Assembly (NCBI RefSeq): GCF_016808335.1
Contig: NC_053153.1
Coordinates: 32,745,172-32,809,171, forward strand
Direction: 5' to 3'
DNA: 64,000 nucleotides
Source of the DNA: Panicum virgatum
Taxonomy: Eukaryota > Streptophyta > Magnoliopsida > Poales > Poaceae
A program made the position numbers and the translations under genes. Positions 23,024 to 33,764 of the stretch are shown here, piece after piece; position 1 is the first letter of the stretch; every line of letters begins with the position of its first letter. A model generated the notes under the pieces. The model was not told where the DNA came from. It ran no database searches and was given only the letters and a program-made list of their open reading frames with translations.

Positions 23024-23223
23024 GGACCTTTTGTCCCGGTTGGTAACACCAACCGGGACAAAAGGGTGCGCCAGCCACGTGGGCGCTGGCAGCACCTTTT
23101 GTCCCGATTGCCAGACCCGGGACAAAAGGGCACCCCCTTTTGTCCCGGACTGGCGTTTCCGGTTGGGAAACCAGGACAACAGGGGTTTCCCAACCAAAAC
23201 AAATCAACGGTTTTGTAGTAGTG
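23024..23223 (+). repeat. 3' subterminal and terminal repeats of Z
   Basis: ttttgtcccggttgg and its complement occur as inverted pairs, ending in TTTTGTAGTAGTG, the inverted partner of the 5' terminus with a few mismatches. TCC follows. Confidence 0.85.
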
Positions 23224-23226
23224 TCC

Positions 23227-24220
23227 CTTTCTATATATGAAAGGATCATTACGCCGTGATTCTCTAGTAGATACTCTTGAAAATAACTAAAGAGACCTCA
23301 TAGTCATAACTCGTAGCTAATTAAAGCTAGAAGTAGCTTACACCTAATAGGCTAATACTAATTGATATCATATACAGTTATATATATACACGGTACAGAG
23401 GTATTGATAGTTGGTTTCTTCCTAGTTATGCTTCCTGATCGATTTTCTCATTTCAAACAGAATATAATTACACAGTGCTCCGTCGGCTGAAACCGCAAGT
23501 GATATGAGAGAGAAGACACATGCTGCACCAAAACTGGCCTGGTAGAAAACAATGTGCCATGGCTACCATGCATATACTAAACCACCTCACATAAACGATG
23601 GCAGGGGGATTAAATTAGTCTAGTATTTGTTGAGGTTTGCAGCGGAACTGACAGCGATTTTTCCAAAATTTCATTTGTTAAATCAGATTCGCCCATCCAT
23701 TCACCCGGAAAAAAAAAGATTGGCCCATCCATGTCGCAATGGGGTAAGAAGCTGAGTTGGATGTAGCCTTCAACACGGCTCCATGGTCCTCGATACGGCG
23801 TAGGATCTTTTTCTATTTCATGCTGATGTGCAATTGAGCAACAACTGAACCCACTATCTGATTTTATAAAACATGTTGACTTTTTGAAGCATGCATGCTG
23901 TGCTCGCCCGCCCTGCTCCGATAATTATTACCTAAGCAACGCAAGTGGTGAATAACACAAAGTAAATGCACCGAGTAACAAGCAAGCAATTCAAGATTCA
24001 TGAACCTGCCCGGTGGGAAACTCACGCCTACGCGCGCGTCACTCCTCGTGGTGGTTCGGGCGGACCCCAACGCCCAGCGCTGCCGCCCTCCTAGCGCCGC
24101 TCCCCACTTCTCGTCATCGTCTAAGCGGCAGCCGGAAGTCCGCGCGGCCGCAAGGAAGGCAGCGGCGGGGCTCCACCTCCCTCCCTCTCCCTCTTGCTCC
24201 TTCCTCCCCCTATCGGTACC
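23227..24220. other. Host sequence, left copy of the segmental duplication
   Basis: From about 23319 this closely matches 54255-55105 (for example agcttacacctaataggct, and the GC-rich stretch that begins near 24000). No open frame is shared by the two copies and no gene is recognised. A GC-rich block at 24000-24200 contains overlapping ORFs in both copies with different frames, so they are not treated as genes. Confidence 0.75.
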
Positions 24221-26667
24221 GGCTGCAACAGCAGCTGGTACTTTTGGCCATCGACCGATCTTGTGGAGGGCAATTGGCACCGGGTGGTGGTTCCAACCGG
24301 TTCCAATGCGTCACCATAGGAACTAATCTGAACCACCACCCGGTATCAAATGAAGACTGCGCTAAAGCCACCGGTTTATAGGAATAACTGGTTCCTATGG
24401 TAATGAAACGTGGCAGCTGTCAGGAGCTCGGGCCTAAGGCACCGGTTGGTGCATTGACCCGGTGCTATTGAATTAATTTTAGCACCGGGTCATTGAAATC
24501 AACCGGTGCCTTTGGCCCGAGCCTATAAATACCCCAGCCCCTCCCCCTCTCAAGCTGTCGTGAACTCACTGTTCATGACAGCTGAGTGGGGTGAGGGGAG
24601 GTGATTTTTTTCTTTTTTTTTGAAAAAAAAGGTTAGTTATTTTTCTTTATAACTTAGCAATTAATTTTTAGAAACAGTTATTACTTGATTTAGTTTATAT
24701 ATGTGATAATTATTTTTATTTGTAGCATCTTATTGTAGTTATATACATTATCAATTTATTTGATATTTGAATACTATCAAATTATTGTATTTATATGTTT
24801 TTTCAATTTATTTGATAAGTGAATAGTATCTATTTATTATAGTTATATGCATTATCAATTATATAAATATATTGTTATAAATTGGTAGTATGAATGAACT
24901 ATTTGTACAGTACAATGATGTATATAAATGTATTATGGACCCAGATGAGTCGGCAATGAATGTACATGGCCGACCGGCGTTCAAAGGAGTTCATGGATGG
25001 CGTGCATGAATTCATAGAAGCGGCCGAGAAACACAAGTATGGCGGTTTCGTTCGTTGTCCATGCAAATTTTGTAAGAATGAGAAGGATTACTCATCATCA
25101 AGAATCATCCATAGTCACTTGTTCAATAGTAGTTTCATGCCGAACTACTATGTTTGGACCAAGCATGGAGAAAGAGGAATTGTGCTGGATAATAATGTAG
25201 AAGAAGAGGACGGGATTCCTGACTTTGCAGCCAATTATAATTCTTTTTTCAATGACACTGCAATGGGTGAGCCTGAAGAAGATACTGAAGGATACGTTGT
25301 AGAAGATGATCTTGGTCAGATGCTGCGCGAAGCTGAGGAAGGTTGCGAAACAGAAAAGGAATCGAGAGATCTGAAGCGTATGTTGGAGGACTACAGAACA
25401 TTGTTGTATCCTGATTGCAAACAAGACCAAAAGAAGTTGGGTACCACATTGAAATTATTGCAATGGAAGGCATCAAATGGTTTGTCTGACAAGGGATTCG
25501 AGGAGTTGCTGAAACTTATAAAAAACTTACTCCCTGAGGGTAACACCTTGCCGGAGACAACATACGAGGCAAAAAAAGTTGTTTGTCCTTTAGGATTAGA
25601 GGCATAGAAGATACATGCTTGTCCTAATGACTACATCCTATATCGAGGTGAGTATGAAAATTTGGATTCATGCCCTGTATGCAACGCATGCCGGTATAAG
25701 ATCCCTCGAGATGATCCAGGCGACGTTGAGGGGATGCGTGTCAAGAAGAGGGTGCCTGCCAAGGTAATGTGGTATTTTTCTCTAATACCACATCTGAAAC
25801 ATTTGATCATGAACAAAACGAATGCTAAATTGATGTGATGGCACAAAGAAGAACGTAAGCAAAACAATATGTTGAGACACCCCGCTGATGGGTCGCTGTG
25901 GAGAAAAGTGGACAGAACATTCCCAACATTTGCAAATGATGCGAGGAATATAAGGTTCGGCTTAAGTACGGATGGCATGAATCCTTTCATGAGAGGCGGC
26001 TGATTGGAAAGGGCGCACTTGGAAGAAAATAAGTAAATGCCACAGATCATGCCACGTTGAGCAAAGCACATCTCACAGTTCTGCAACAATCAGCCTTGGT
26101 GGCTCCATACATGGAGGAGCACATGCAAATTGTGCGAAGCATATACCTTTTGAAGTCTGAGACATGGATTACAAAACATCATAACGATACATTCGCCACC
26201 TGGTTGCAGAAGGAAGTCATGGCCAACGATCAAATTCATGACGATACATTAGCTTAATTATATGCTCGCATTTCACTTTTAGTTAGTTTCAAATATTCTC
26301 TGAAAACGAACACGAACGACCAATGAACGTATAGTACTGTAGAGCTTGAGTGCGTTTAGCAATTATAAAAGAATAAACAATAATAAATATAACAAACAAA
26401 ACTGGATTTGGGAAAAAAAGGGAAAAGGTCATTGGTACCGGTTGGAAATACCAACCGGTACCAAATGGGCTGCCACCTTACGTCAGCGTGGCTGCCTCTT
26501 TGGTACCGGCTGGTCTTTCCAACCGGTATCAATGGAAGCCTAAGGCACCGGTTGAAAAACCCGGTGTCTTAAGATGAGGCCATTGGTCGCGGTTGCGGGG
26601 CACCGGTTGGGAAACCGGTGCCTTTAGCCCTTCTCAGCCGGTGCCCAAGGCCCGTATTCTAGTAGTG
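24220..26667 (+). mobile_element. CACTA element D, 5' end lost
   Basis: The right end is a clear CACTA terminus (...GTATTCTAGTAGTG at 26667) with subterminal ggtaccggtt / aaccggtacc type repeats at 26430-26650. Similar repeats (caaccggt, caccgggt) stand at 24270-24520 before a TATA-like cctataaatacc (24522). No CACTA left terminus is visible, and the left border is set only by loss of similarity with host copy 2. It carries a TNP2 fragment and no TNP1 gene. Confidence 0.7.
24960..26256 (+). pseudogene. TNP2-like transposase of D (broken, catalytic core mostly deleted)
   Basis: The N-terminal domain starts at ADRRSKEFMDGV, with CPCKFCKNEKDYSSS and WTKHGERG. The usual tryptophan before MYMADRR is a TGA. 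The frame is open to 25605, then a TAG interrupts GLEA(*)KIHACPND. It continues through CPVCNACRYK and the start of the Transposase_21 domain (RTFPTFANDARNIRFGLSTDGMNPF, first catalytic Asp) to about 25995. The rest of the catalytic domain is missing. The sequence then resumes in the DUF4218-type C-terminal region (LTVLQQSALVAPYMEEH) and ends at a TAA at 26254-26256. Confidence 0.78.
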
Positions 26668-26798
26668 AGTGACTGCCTTTGCCACATATTCATACGTAAT
26701 CGAACTCTATCATCAATTAATATCCGATTGATTATTATCCGCACACACCCATATGATGTGCCCAAATATCAATTACTGTTTTTTATTTTGCTTTGTAA

Positions 26799-27030
26799 GG
26801 GGTGTTTAGTTGGTGAAAAAGTTTGGGTTTAGATAATGTAGCACATTTTGTTGTTATTCGATAATTAATGTACAATCATGAGTTAATTAGGCTTAAAATA
26901 TTTGTCTCATCCTAATCAATGGAACTGTGTAATTAGTTATTTTTTCAACTACATTTAATGCTTCGTGTATGCGTCCGAAAATTCGATGTGACGGATACTG
27001 CGCAAACTTTTTTGCCAACTAAACGCGGCC
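26799..27030. mobile_element. Tourist-like MITE (232 bp)
   Basis: The ends are GGGGTGTTTAGTTGG and CCAACTAAACGCGGCC, imperfect terminal inverted repeats, flanked on both sides by TAA (26796-26798, 27031-27033), the duplication made by PIF/Harbinger transposases. There is no coding capacity. It lies just right of CACTA D in a stretch absent from host copy 2. Confidence 0.85.
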
Positions 27031-27033
27031 TAA

Positions 27034-27700
27034 ACTTTCCCTTTTTCATTCTGTGATACCTATAGTATTCTCTTTCTTTTTCTTTTCTCAGTGATCCTTT
27101 TGTTTACCTTCTTTATATTATGTTTCCAAGATATTCTTTTAATAAATATTTCATACAATGTATGCTAAAAAGTTATCTTGAGAACTTGTATTTTTACAAA
27201 TTGTATGGCGAACTTTATGCATCAAAGTTGTGTGAGAAGTTTTTCTGACAATATTCACGTGGAAATTTTGTTCAAAACTAAGTAGGCTAAAATATTATAC
27301 GTAAAAATTGTACATGTCTTGGAAATTGTGTTGAAAGTTATCATACAAAAGTTGATTGGAAATGGAAATTGTGTTAGAAAGTTATCATACGAAAAGTTGA
27401 TTGGAAAAAATTATATGTAAAAGTTATATAATGAAAAAAGATGCTGAAAAATTATCATAACTAGTTACGTTGAAAAAATATTATCTGATATCTTATAGCT
27501 ATCTCGAAGAAGTTATACATATATATTGGTTGCAATTTCTAAAAATAGGAAGTTATATAGAAAGCGGAGGCAACAGGCAACAGGAGGCACGCTGCCTGCA
27601 GCCCGCAGAACGGGCAAGCTTTCCAGAAAAGACAAATTGCATGCGCTGTCTGATCGAGCGCTAGCAAGGCTCCTGGTGCGCGCGCCGATTAGCAGTGTCG
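27034..27700. other. AT-rich stretch, no gene recognised
   Basis: It lies between the MITE and the point (27701) where similarity to host copy 2 (55134) resumes. It contains several near-repeats of aaaagttatcat or agttgattggaaa at 27330-27450. No open frame or known element is visible. Confidence 0.6.
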
Positions 27701-28418
27701 CCTAAGTGGTGGTCCCGTCCATAGCGATTGCAGTATCTTCCGTTCATCCACGGCCGGATCCACCCCGTGTGGACCCGGATCTACCCACACGGCCGCCTGA
27801 TCTACTCACCCGAGACCACTACGCGACAGAAAGAGCATGCAAATTTATTCATGAAAGTGCATGAAGTGAAAGGCCATTGTTTGCATTCTTTTAGAGTTGA
27901 ACATTCTGATTTGAATTTTTATTTGAATAGGGAGGTGTGAGTCTAGAGTGCAAATTAGCAGGATGGATGAAGCAGGGCTGTACAGACTTCCTCAAGGGCT
28001 CGGCGGACCTTGGGGGCTGGCTCACACTTTGGTGGGCCTGCTAGGTCCTGTCTTGGGAGTGTTGCTTGGAGCTTGTCTATCAGTACTGTGCGACATGTTG
28101 GGGAGAGATCTCAAGTGAGTTTGCCTCTTGTGGTTTTGAGAGATCTCCCCCACACCTATTCTCGTACCTGCTTTTATTCAACAAGCAAGGACTCCTGCGG
28201 TTGTAAACACCGGGGAGTCTAAAATTTACTGAAATGCCTAAATTTATTTTATATTTACTTATATTCTATTTTTTATTGTTATATATATTTTTTTTTCATG
28301 GCAAACTAGGCATGATAGATAACATAGCAGGGTGGAGACATGACATGAGGACGCACGAGTTGTGGGATACTTACCTGCCAGAAATCGCCAAGTATGAACG
28401 AAAATGCAATAGCTAAGC
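27701..28418. other. Host sequence matching 55134-55992
   Basis: This is colinear with the right copy except for the SINE there. Short frames (for example 27728-27940 and 28010-28222) are not conserved as frames in the other copy. No gene is recognised. The sequence at 28146-28162 is the empty SINE site (ccccacacctattctc). Confidence 0.75.
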
Positions 28419-29336
28419 TTCATGAGGTAAAGCTCTGCATTTTGTTCTGCTTAGTTCCTTGTGTATCTGTCTTCCCATGGAACCAAGGAACGTTGTATGA
28501 GTGTTTGGTTGTTGAATGCTGCTCCTTGGTTATTTTCTTTTTGTTCCCTGCAAAAAGTTAGTGGACAACAAATACTCGAGATACATTTAAAGAATTTTGA
28601 AGGGATTTCGTTATTGCCTTGAGATTAGTTGTTCACATCCAAGCTTATGGCAAGTCAAATTTGAAGGTTCAAAACGCATGGATCCCAGACTGCTTATCAT
28701 TTATTAATAAATATATATATATATATTTTTCAAAGGGTATTTGTTTCTTTTTTATTTCTGTTCACCACATTTTTATTTATTTATTTATTTATTCAACAAA
28801 ACTCAAACAAGGCTGAGATAAAATTATATGAACGTAAAGGGGCATTTTGATAGTATACTCATAGTGCAGCTTGAAAGGTGATTCATGCCTCCTTCGTACG
28901 TTGTGCAAAGATTTTTTTTTTGAAGTGTCCCATGCCTTGATTTACCTCCGGTTTAGCTTGAGGACTTACCCATTTATTTGAAGTCTTCCCATAGGGGTTA
29001 GTCCGCAAAGTATATACATCCAATGACTATGAAAGTATGAACTCTGAGGGTAATCAAATTCGACACAAGTCTCATTCGATTAAATATCCTATGCACAAGG
29101 CTTATACCATAGCATACCAAAAAATGGCAAAGGTTGCATGCATTTGTAAGATCAAGCTATAATCATACTGAGATAAATATGAGTAAAGGAGTGGTGAACT
29201 CGGGGTTACACACCTAAGTGTACTTACTGCTTGCATGTACGATGGATGTCTTAATATTGCTGCAGCGGTGGTATGGTCATATTTGGTTGTCGATGACTCC
29301 TCCATTTTTTATGTGAGCTAAAGTAGAGGATGGCAT
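28419..29336. other. 918-bp segment present only in the left copy
   Basis: The right copy has only 8 bp (55993-56000) at this position. The segment contains AT-rich runs and no recognisable ORF, terminal repeats or target duplication. It may be an insertion in the left copy or a deletion in the right. Confidence 0.55.
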
Positions 29337-29810
29337 TTAGACCATATCGTCTCAGGTGATAGCAAGGCTAGATCATACACACAGCTAGTGTGTAGGAACC
29401 CTGGGGCTTGGTGGCACGATCCATTAGCATGATGATTGGAGACACAAAGTACGTCTCCTTTCATGTGTGCGAGCGGATGCCAAATGGAGTGGAGTAGCAA
29501 AGCCGTGGACCAGCAGAGGAGCATTCCTCTTGCAAGTGAGTTGGAGCTGCTAGAGCATGCTATGCAAAGCTGGGAGTGGATGAGGATTATGGCAAGGCTT
29601 TGCAAGTAAGCGCGAGAGTAAGGTTGGGAGGAGCCAAGCAGTGGAATTGTTTTCTGCTGAAGTGTTATGCCATAGTTTGAAGGTATGCACACATGGCAAC
29701 CTTTGACTTGTGTAGATCTTTCTAGCTCACTCTCGCTTCCTTCCTCACTCACTTCTCTTTTTTCATCTTCTTTTTCATTTTTTCTTTTCTTTTCCTCCTC
29801 TCCCTTTTTT

Positions 29811-29842
<32 letters not shown>

Positions 29843-29917
29843 CATACATATATATATATATATACTTTTTCACTCTTTTTGTTTCTTTTTTTTTGACAAG
29901 ACTAAGCCAACACCAAC
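29337..29917. other. Host sequence matching 56001-56549
   Basis: It is closely similar to the right copy through the pyrimidine-rich tract at 29700-29900, where the left copy has a CA/TA microsatellite (about 29811-29865). Similarity ends at ...gacaagactaagccaac. No gene is recognised. Confidence 0.7.
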
Positions 29918-30590
29918 CTTGGTACGGATGGATTTTATAGCGAGGTGCTCACCTATCTTCCCCACACTTGGACTTTTGTATCTTACGATATAAAATCAAG
30001 TGTGCGGTGTTAGTGCCTTCTTCAGATTGTGCACCATCGCAAAAGTACCAAGCTGTTGATGAAGCTCCCAAGTTCTCGGGTATCGTATGTTCCCTGTTCT
30101 TCTTAACCTGCAATGGTTGGGGCCAAGAATACCCGAAGGTGCATAATATCCTGAAAACATGTACTTGCTCTTATTATTAGTTTTTTTAAAAGAAGGATTT
30201 TTTTTTCATTTTTCTTATAATTCGGGCTATCTTCCGGCAGTGCTTCATTTAATGTCATAAGCATGACCATGGGGATTTCAACCTGCAGCTATCAATGGTG
30301 ATGTAATCCCCACCTTCACCACCATTCATCGATTGTGCTTAAGCTGCAAGGTTAGTGCGACAGTGCATCTAAGAAATTTACAATTCTTATGATAAACATA
30401 AGCATCTACAACCATCCTTCTTAGCATTTTGGTAGAGAGGATAAAGCATGGTGATGGTGATTCGAGGATAAAGCAACCATGCTTGTCTACGAAATCTTTT
30501 TCTTCATACTCCAGAGTCGGTGCCTCACTGGATTCCCTAGCCTGATGCTTCTCTCTCTCTCTCAATAGGTTCATCATTGAGATGATAGCC
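29918..30590. other. Noncoding stretch, nothing recognised
   Basis: Only short frames. The phrase ccccacacttggac at 29960 resembles untranslated parts of gypsy elements, but I cannot place it. A minus-strand frame at 30577-30326 has no domain that I recognise. Confidence 0.4.
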
Positions 30591-31188
30591 CTTTAGTGCC
30601 ATAGTAGCCAAAGTCGAGGTGGACGTGGTCGAAGCCGTGGAGGGGCGCGGGTCAAAGCGTCATCGAGGTGCTCGAGTACACAAACTCAGTAGCTTCTGGC
30701 CGAAGACAGCAGCAGGACGGTGCGGCGGATGATGATGGTAGACGGCGCGGTTTGCGACTTAGGTCACGCTCAGGACAGGGGTGGCGACCACGCAGGTTAC
30801 AACAAGTGTCGCGCTCAGATCAGGGGTGGCGATGACTCTTCCTTCAGGAACATCAGCGGCGATGTCCGCGCGAGAACGGCTAGAGGTGTGGAGGCGGATC
30901 GAGCGCCTGCTTGACGAAGACTAGCGGTGAGTGGCGCAATCGCCTAAAAAGGCGACGACACCGGTAGGGTGGCTTGATCACCAACGTCGTCGCTGCAGCC
31001 TGGAAGGGCACAGCAACACCTTCGTCCTTTGGGGGTGTCGACGATGAAGCGGCGACGAACGGTAGGGTGACGCAAACCCAATCTCTGATTGGGAAAAAGA
31101 AAATAGCAGTAGCAGCAGACGAACCTTCGGTACAATCTCGGGTGCCCTTAGACTGCTCCCTCCCCCCTCCCTTATCTCCTTCCCCCGG
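30591..31188. other. GC-rich unassigned segment
   Basis: It has a short internal duplication (cgctcaggacaggggtggcga at about 30767 and cgctcagatcaggggtggcga at about 30812) and many CGACG/GGCGAC motifs. Frames are short in all phases. It could be interior sequence of the adjoining copia-like element, but no protein motif supports this. Confidence 0.35.
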
Positions 31189-31859
31189 TCAAGGACAGAG
31201 GGAAAAATAAAAACAAAAAGAGGAGAGGCTGTTCCTCCCTAACTCCATGGCCGGGTACCCGCCCGCCCTCGAGGATGCAAGCCCGCGCTCAGGTTGGAAG
31301 GACCCAGCAGCAGGACGCCGGCGGTGAGGGGGGGGCGTCGGTGCTCTGGCAGATCGGGAGTGACCGGTGGCGAGCAGCAGGTGGTGGCGAGATGGGGCGG
31401 CGCCCCCACGGCGGCGCGACCCGCCAACGGTGGTGAAGCGACGCGGTGGAGGTGCATGGAGGCCAGGGCGGGGCGAGGGTGACCCGCGCAGCCCATCCCG
31501 GTGATGGATCACGACGGAGGGCGCCGTCGGCAACCGGTGGCGCAGCAGCCCGGCTCGACCCCGGCGACTCCAACAAGCAGCAGCCAGGCGCCCCTCACCA
31601 GGCAGCGGTAGGGGAGGCGCAGGAGGAGGGAGGGGCGGCGGCGCATGGGAGGAGACGACGGGGAAGGGGCGACGAGGCAGCCGACGAGATCGAAACACCA
31701 CGGAAGGTAGGTCCATCTTCTCTGCTTAACCACGACGGGCGCCACGGATCAGAGGGATCCACGGCGCATCCTACGAGGGCGCTGCCCCGGGCGGAGATCG
31801 ATCTCCCTGGGGCGGGGCAGCGGCGTCTGAGGAAGTGAAAGTCTAGGTCGAAATCCTAA

Positions 31860-31871
31860 CTCGTGATACCA
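31860..31871 (-). other. Primer-binding site of the copia-type fragment
   Basis: The minus strand reads TGGTATCACGAG, differing from the common plant copia site by a few bases. It directly abuts the LTR. Confidence 0.65.
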
Positions 31872-32090
31872 TTTAGGAAGGTAGGATGCGTATAATGTGG
31901 TCGATGTATTGCATTGAGTCCCTTTGGCGGTATATATATGAGTACATGACTTGGAGGACAAGTAGCCTCTCCTAGAGATAAGAAGAGATAAGAAAGGTTA
32001 CTTACCTCTCCTAGAGATAAGAAAGGTTATCCCGGGATTACCATCAATTCTAAACTAACCATATCCGGAGTTGCCTGATATACTCTAACA
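31872..32090 (-). repeat. LTR of the copia-type fragment (about 219 bp)
   Basis: The minus strand starts TGTTAGAGTATATCAGG and contains a TATA box (CATATATATACC, 31930-31941). It reaches CTACCTTCCTAAA just before the primer-binding site, so the standard CA end is not preserved. It lies 59 bp beyond the stop codon of the synthase gene and in the same orientation. Confidence 0.65.
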
Positions 32091-32149
32091 GTTTCTATAG
32101 CTAGCTAGGTCTGTCCAAAACCTATAAATTTGTACTTCATGCTTCTGTC

Positions 32150-33598
32150 CTAAATCTTTTCCAATGCTTGGAGAACGTCGTCCCTCAAATCCTCAAACTT
32201 CTCGATCCCGAAACTGAACCTCACCAGGTTGTCCTTGATCCCGTTCCTGGCCTTCTCCTCATCACTCTTTCCCCAGAATGACATGACCGCTGGCTGCTGT
32301 ACCAGGCTCTCACAACCGCCAAGCGATGTTGCGATCAAGGGGATTTCCAGTGCATCGACGAACCTCATGGTGCTGCAGAGATCTGATTTGACCTCGAAGC
32401 TGACAACGCCACCATACCCGGTCATCTGACTCTTGGCGACTTGGTGCCATGGGTTGCCCTCAAGCCCAGGATAGTGCACCCGTTCAATCTTCGGGTGGCA
32501 CTCCAGGAGGCGTGCCATCTGCAGTGCCGTACGGTTATGTGCCTCAACACGAAGGGCCATCGTCTTAAGCCCGCGTATGATCATGTAAGCCGCGTTCTGC
32601 ATAATTTAAGAGTAGATATCAGTACAACCATTTTGAGAAAAATCAACGGGATTATTTTCAATAATCCTCATGTTGAGATGAACACGTACCGGACTGATAG
32701 CGCCGCCAAGGTCGTGGTGCCATGCCCGTATTTTGGAGATGAGTGCCTCCGAGCCGCTAACGCATCCGGCAATGACATCGTGGTGCCCGGCCATGTACTT
32801 TGTAGCGGAGTGCACGACGATGTCGGCACCGAGGGTGAGGGGCTTCTGGTTGATGGGCGACGCGAGCGGGCTATCGATGCACACAAGGGCACCCTTCCGG
32901 TGGCACAACTCCGCAACCAGCCTGATGTCCACGCACTTGAGCAGCGGGTTTGTTGGGGAGTCGGCGTAGAAGAGAGTCACATCCTTCTTGTCCAGGACGG
33001 CCAGTAGCGACTCCATGTCGTCGAGGTCGACGAATGTGGACCTGATGCCCATCTTGGAGAGCCTATCGCCGATGAAGGCGCGCGCCTCGCTGTAGCAGTC
33101 AGTGGTCGTCACGATGTGGCCGCCCGGCGGCACGAGCGCGAGCAGAGTTGCCACGATAGCGTTCATGCCTGACGACGTTACTAGGGTCGCCTCGGCTCTC
33201 TCCAGCGCGCTGATCTTGTCCTCCAAGACCTTCACCGTCGGGTTGCTGTACCGGCCGTACTCGTGGCTATGGCGCCGGCCTTCCTTGAAGGCGATGAGGT
33301 CCTCGGAGCTCTTGAACCAGTGCGTTGTGCCGCTCACAATTGGCGTCGCGATCGAGTCCGTGGCGGCCTCGTCCGCGCCCCTCCCGAGCTTCTCCCCAGC
33401 GTGAACGGCTAGAGTCTCGTCGGAGGCGCGTCTCGTCTTGGGAGGCTGAGCTGCCTGAGCATCCCCGAACAATTCTTGAAGCAACACAGCTGGGGGTGTG
33501 GCGGCAACGCGCTTGTGCTTTGGAGAGCTGAGAGGTTGGAGGAGGCGGCGCTGCTGCCTCGGGAGCGAGATCTTGCCAAGGGAGGTGGAGGGAGCCAT
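32150..33598 (-). CDS. Cystathionine gamma-synthase-like PLP enzyme (two exons, 451 aa)
   Basis: Exon 1 is 33598-32690 and exon 2 is 32596-32150, joined across a 93-bp GT-AG intron in phase 0 to give GGAISP|NAAY. The protein belongs to the Cys/Met metabolism PLP family. Residues: EYGRYSNP (113-120), SGM (143-145), PLP-nitrogen Asp in CID (242), Schiff-base Lys267 in SATKY, and the C-terminal DNLVRFSFGIE. Family enzymes join O-phosphohomoserine and cysteine to make cystathionine in plastids. The motifs YGRY, VPPGGHIVTTTDCY and GGCESLVQQPA fit the synthase better than methionine gamma-lyase. Residues 1-58 are Ser/Arg/Pro-rich and may be a transit peptide. The long N-terminal regulatory region of classic CGS1 is absent, so this looks like the shorter CGS2 type. 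The usual small-residue segment after CID reads SPL here. All splice signals and the frame are intact; it is the only intact host gene in the window. Confidence 0.92.
32597..32689 (-). other. Intron of the synthase gene
   Basis: On the minus strand it begins GTACGTGTTC and ends TTATGCAG. Removing it keeps the reading frame and rebuilds the conserved block around NAAYMIIRG. At 93 bp it is a typical short plant intron. Confidence 0.9.
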
Positions 33599-33755
33599 GC
33601 GAGCTTGGGGAAGGATCAAAGCAGAAATGGAAGGCAGATTAATCCAAGTGATTGGGCTCAGTTGTGAGGGAGGAGTTTACTGCTGCTTGCCTGTGGCCGC
33701 AATGACTAACTAAAGCTTCAGGTTCGTGCTTTGGCCCTCCTCTCTCCCCTGAACA

Positions 33756-33764
33756 CATATATAG
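33756..33764 (-). promoter_or_regulatory. TATA box of the synthase gene
   Basis: The minus strand reads CTATATATG about 160 bp upstream of the start codon, followed by a pyrimidine-rich leader (plus-strand tctctcccct reads aggggagaga). A start site near 33730 and a leader of about 130 bases are inferred. Confidence 0.6.

Larger units (their letters stand above)
14565..23223 (+). mobile_element. CACTA element Z, complete ends, internally deleted
   Basis: The element runs from CACTACTACAGAA at 14565 to the complementary TTTTGTAGTAGTG at 23223 and is flanked by TCC on both sides (14562-14564, 23224-23226). It holds a small 5' ORF, a TNP2 fragment, an internal promoter-like block, and a TNP1/Ulp1 gene. 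At 8.66 kb it lacks most of TNP2, so it would need a partner transposase. At 16917-16921 it shows the uninterrupted version of the site where B and B' inserted (gggacatttgtgaag). The stretches 16925-17575 and 18166-18900 are AT-rich and noncoding. Confidence 0.92.
31189..32090 (-). mobile_element. Copia-type LTR retrotransposon fragment
   Basis: On the minus strand an LTR (32090 to 31872) is followed at once by TGGTATCACGAG, close to the initiator-methionine-tRNA primer site (TGGTATCAGAGC) used by plant Ty1/copia elements. A GC-rich leader follows with a 175-residue proline/arginine-rich frame (31716-31189) that has no gag motif. No gag, integrase, RT or second LTR is visible, so this is a truncated or non-autonomous copy. 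Confidence 0.65.

Noticed and set aside
24000..24381. A host gene exon in the GC-rich stretch of the left duplication copy
   Set aside because: The right copy (54933-55157) has frameshifts relative to it and no conserved frame; part of it belongs to CACTA D.
27728..28222. Short frames in the host duplication
   Set aside because: Not conserved as frames at 55176-55606; no motif.
31189..31838. Proline/arginine-rich frames on both strands
   Set aside because: High GC opens all frames; there is no recognisable domain, and the position matches a copia leader. Kept only as part of that fragment.
32441..33713. Plus-strand frames over the synthase gene (up to 188 codons)
   Set aside because: They are antisense to an enzyme gene with full motif and splice support.
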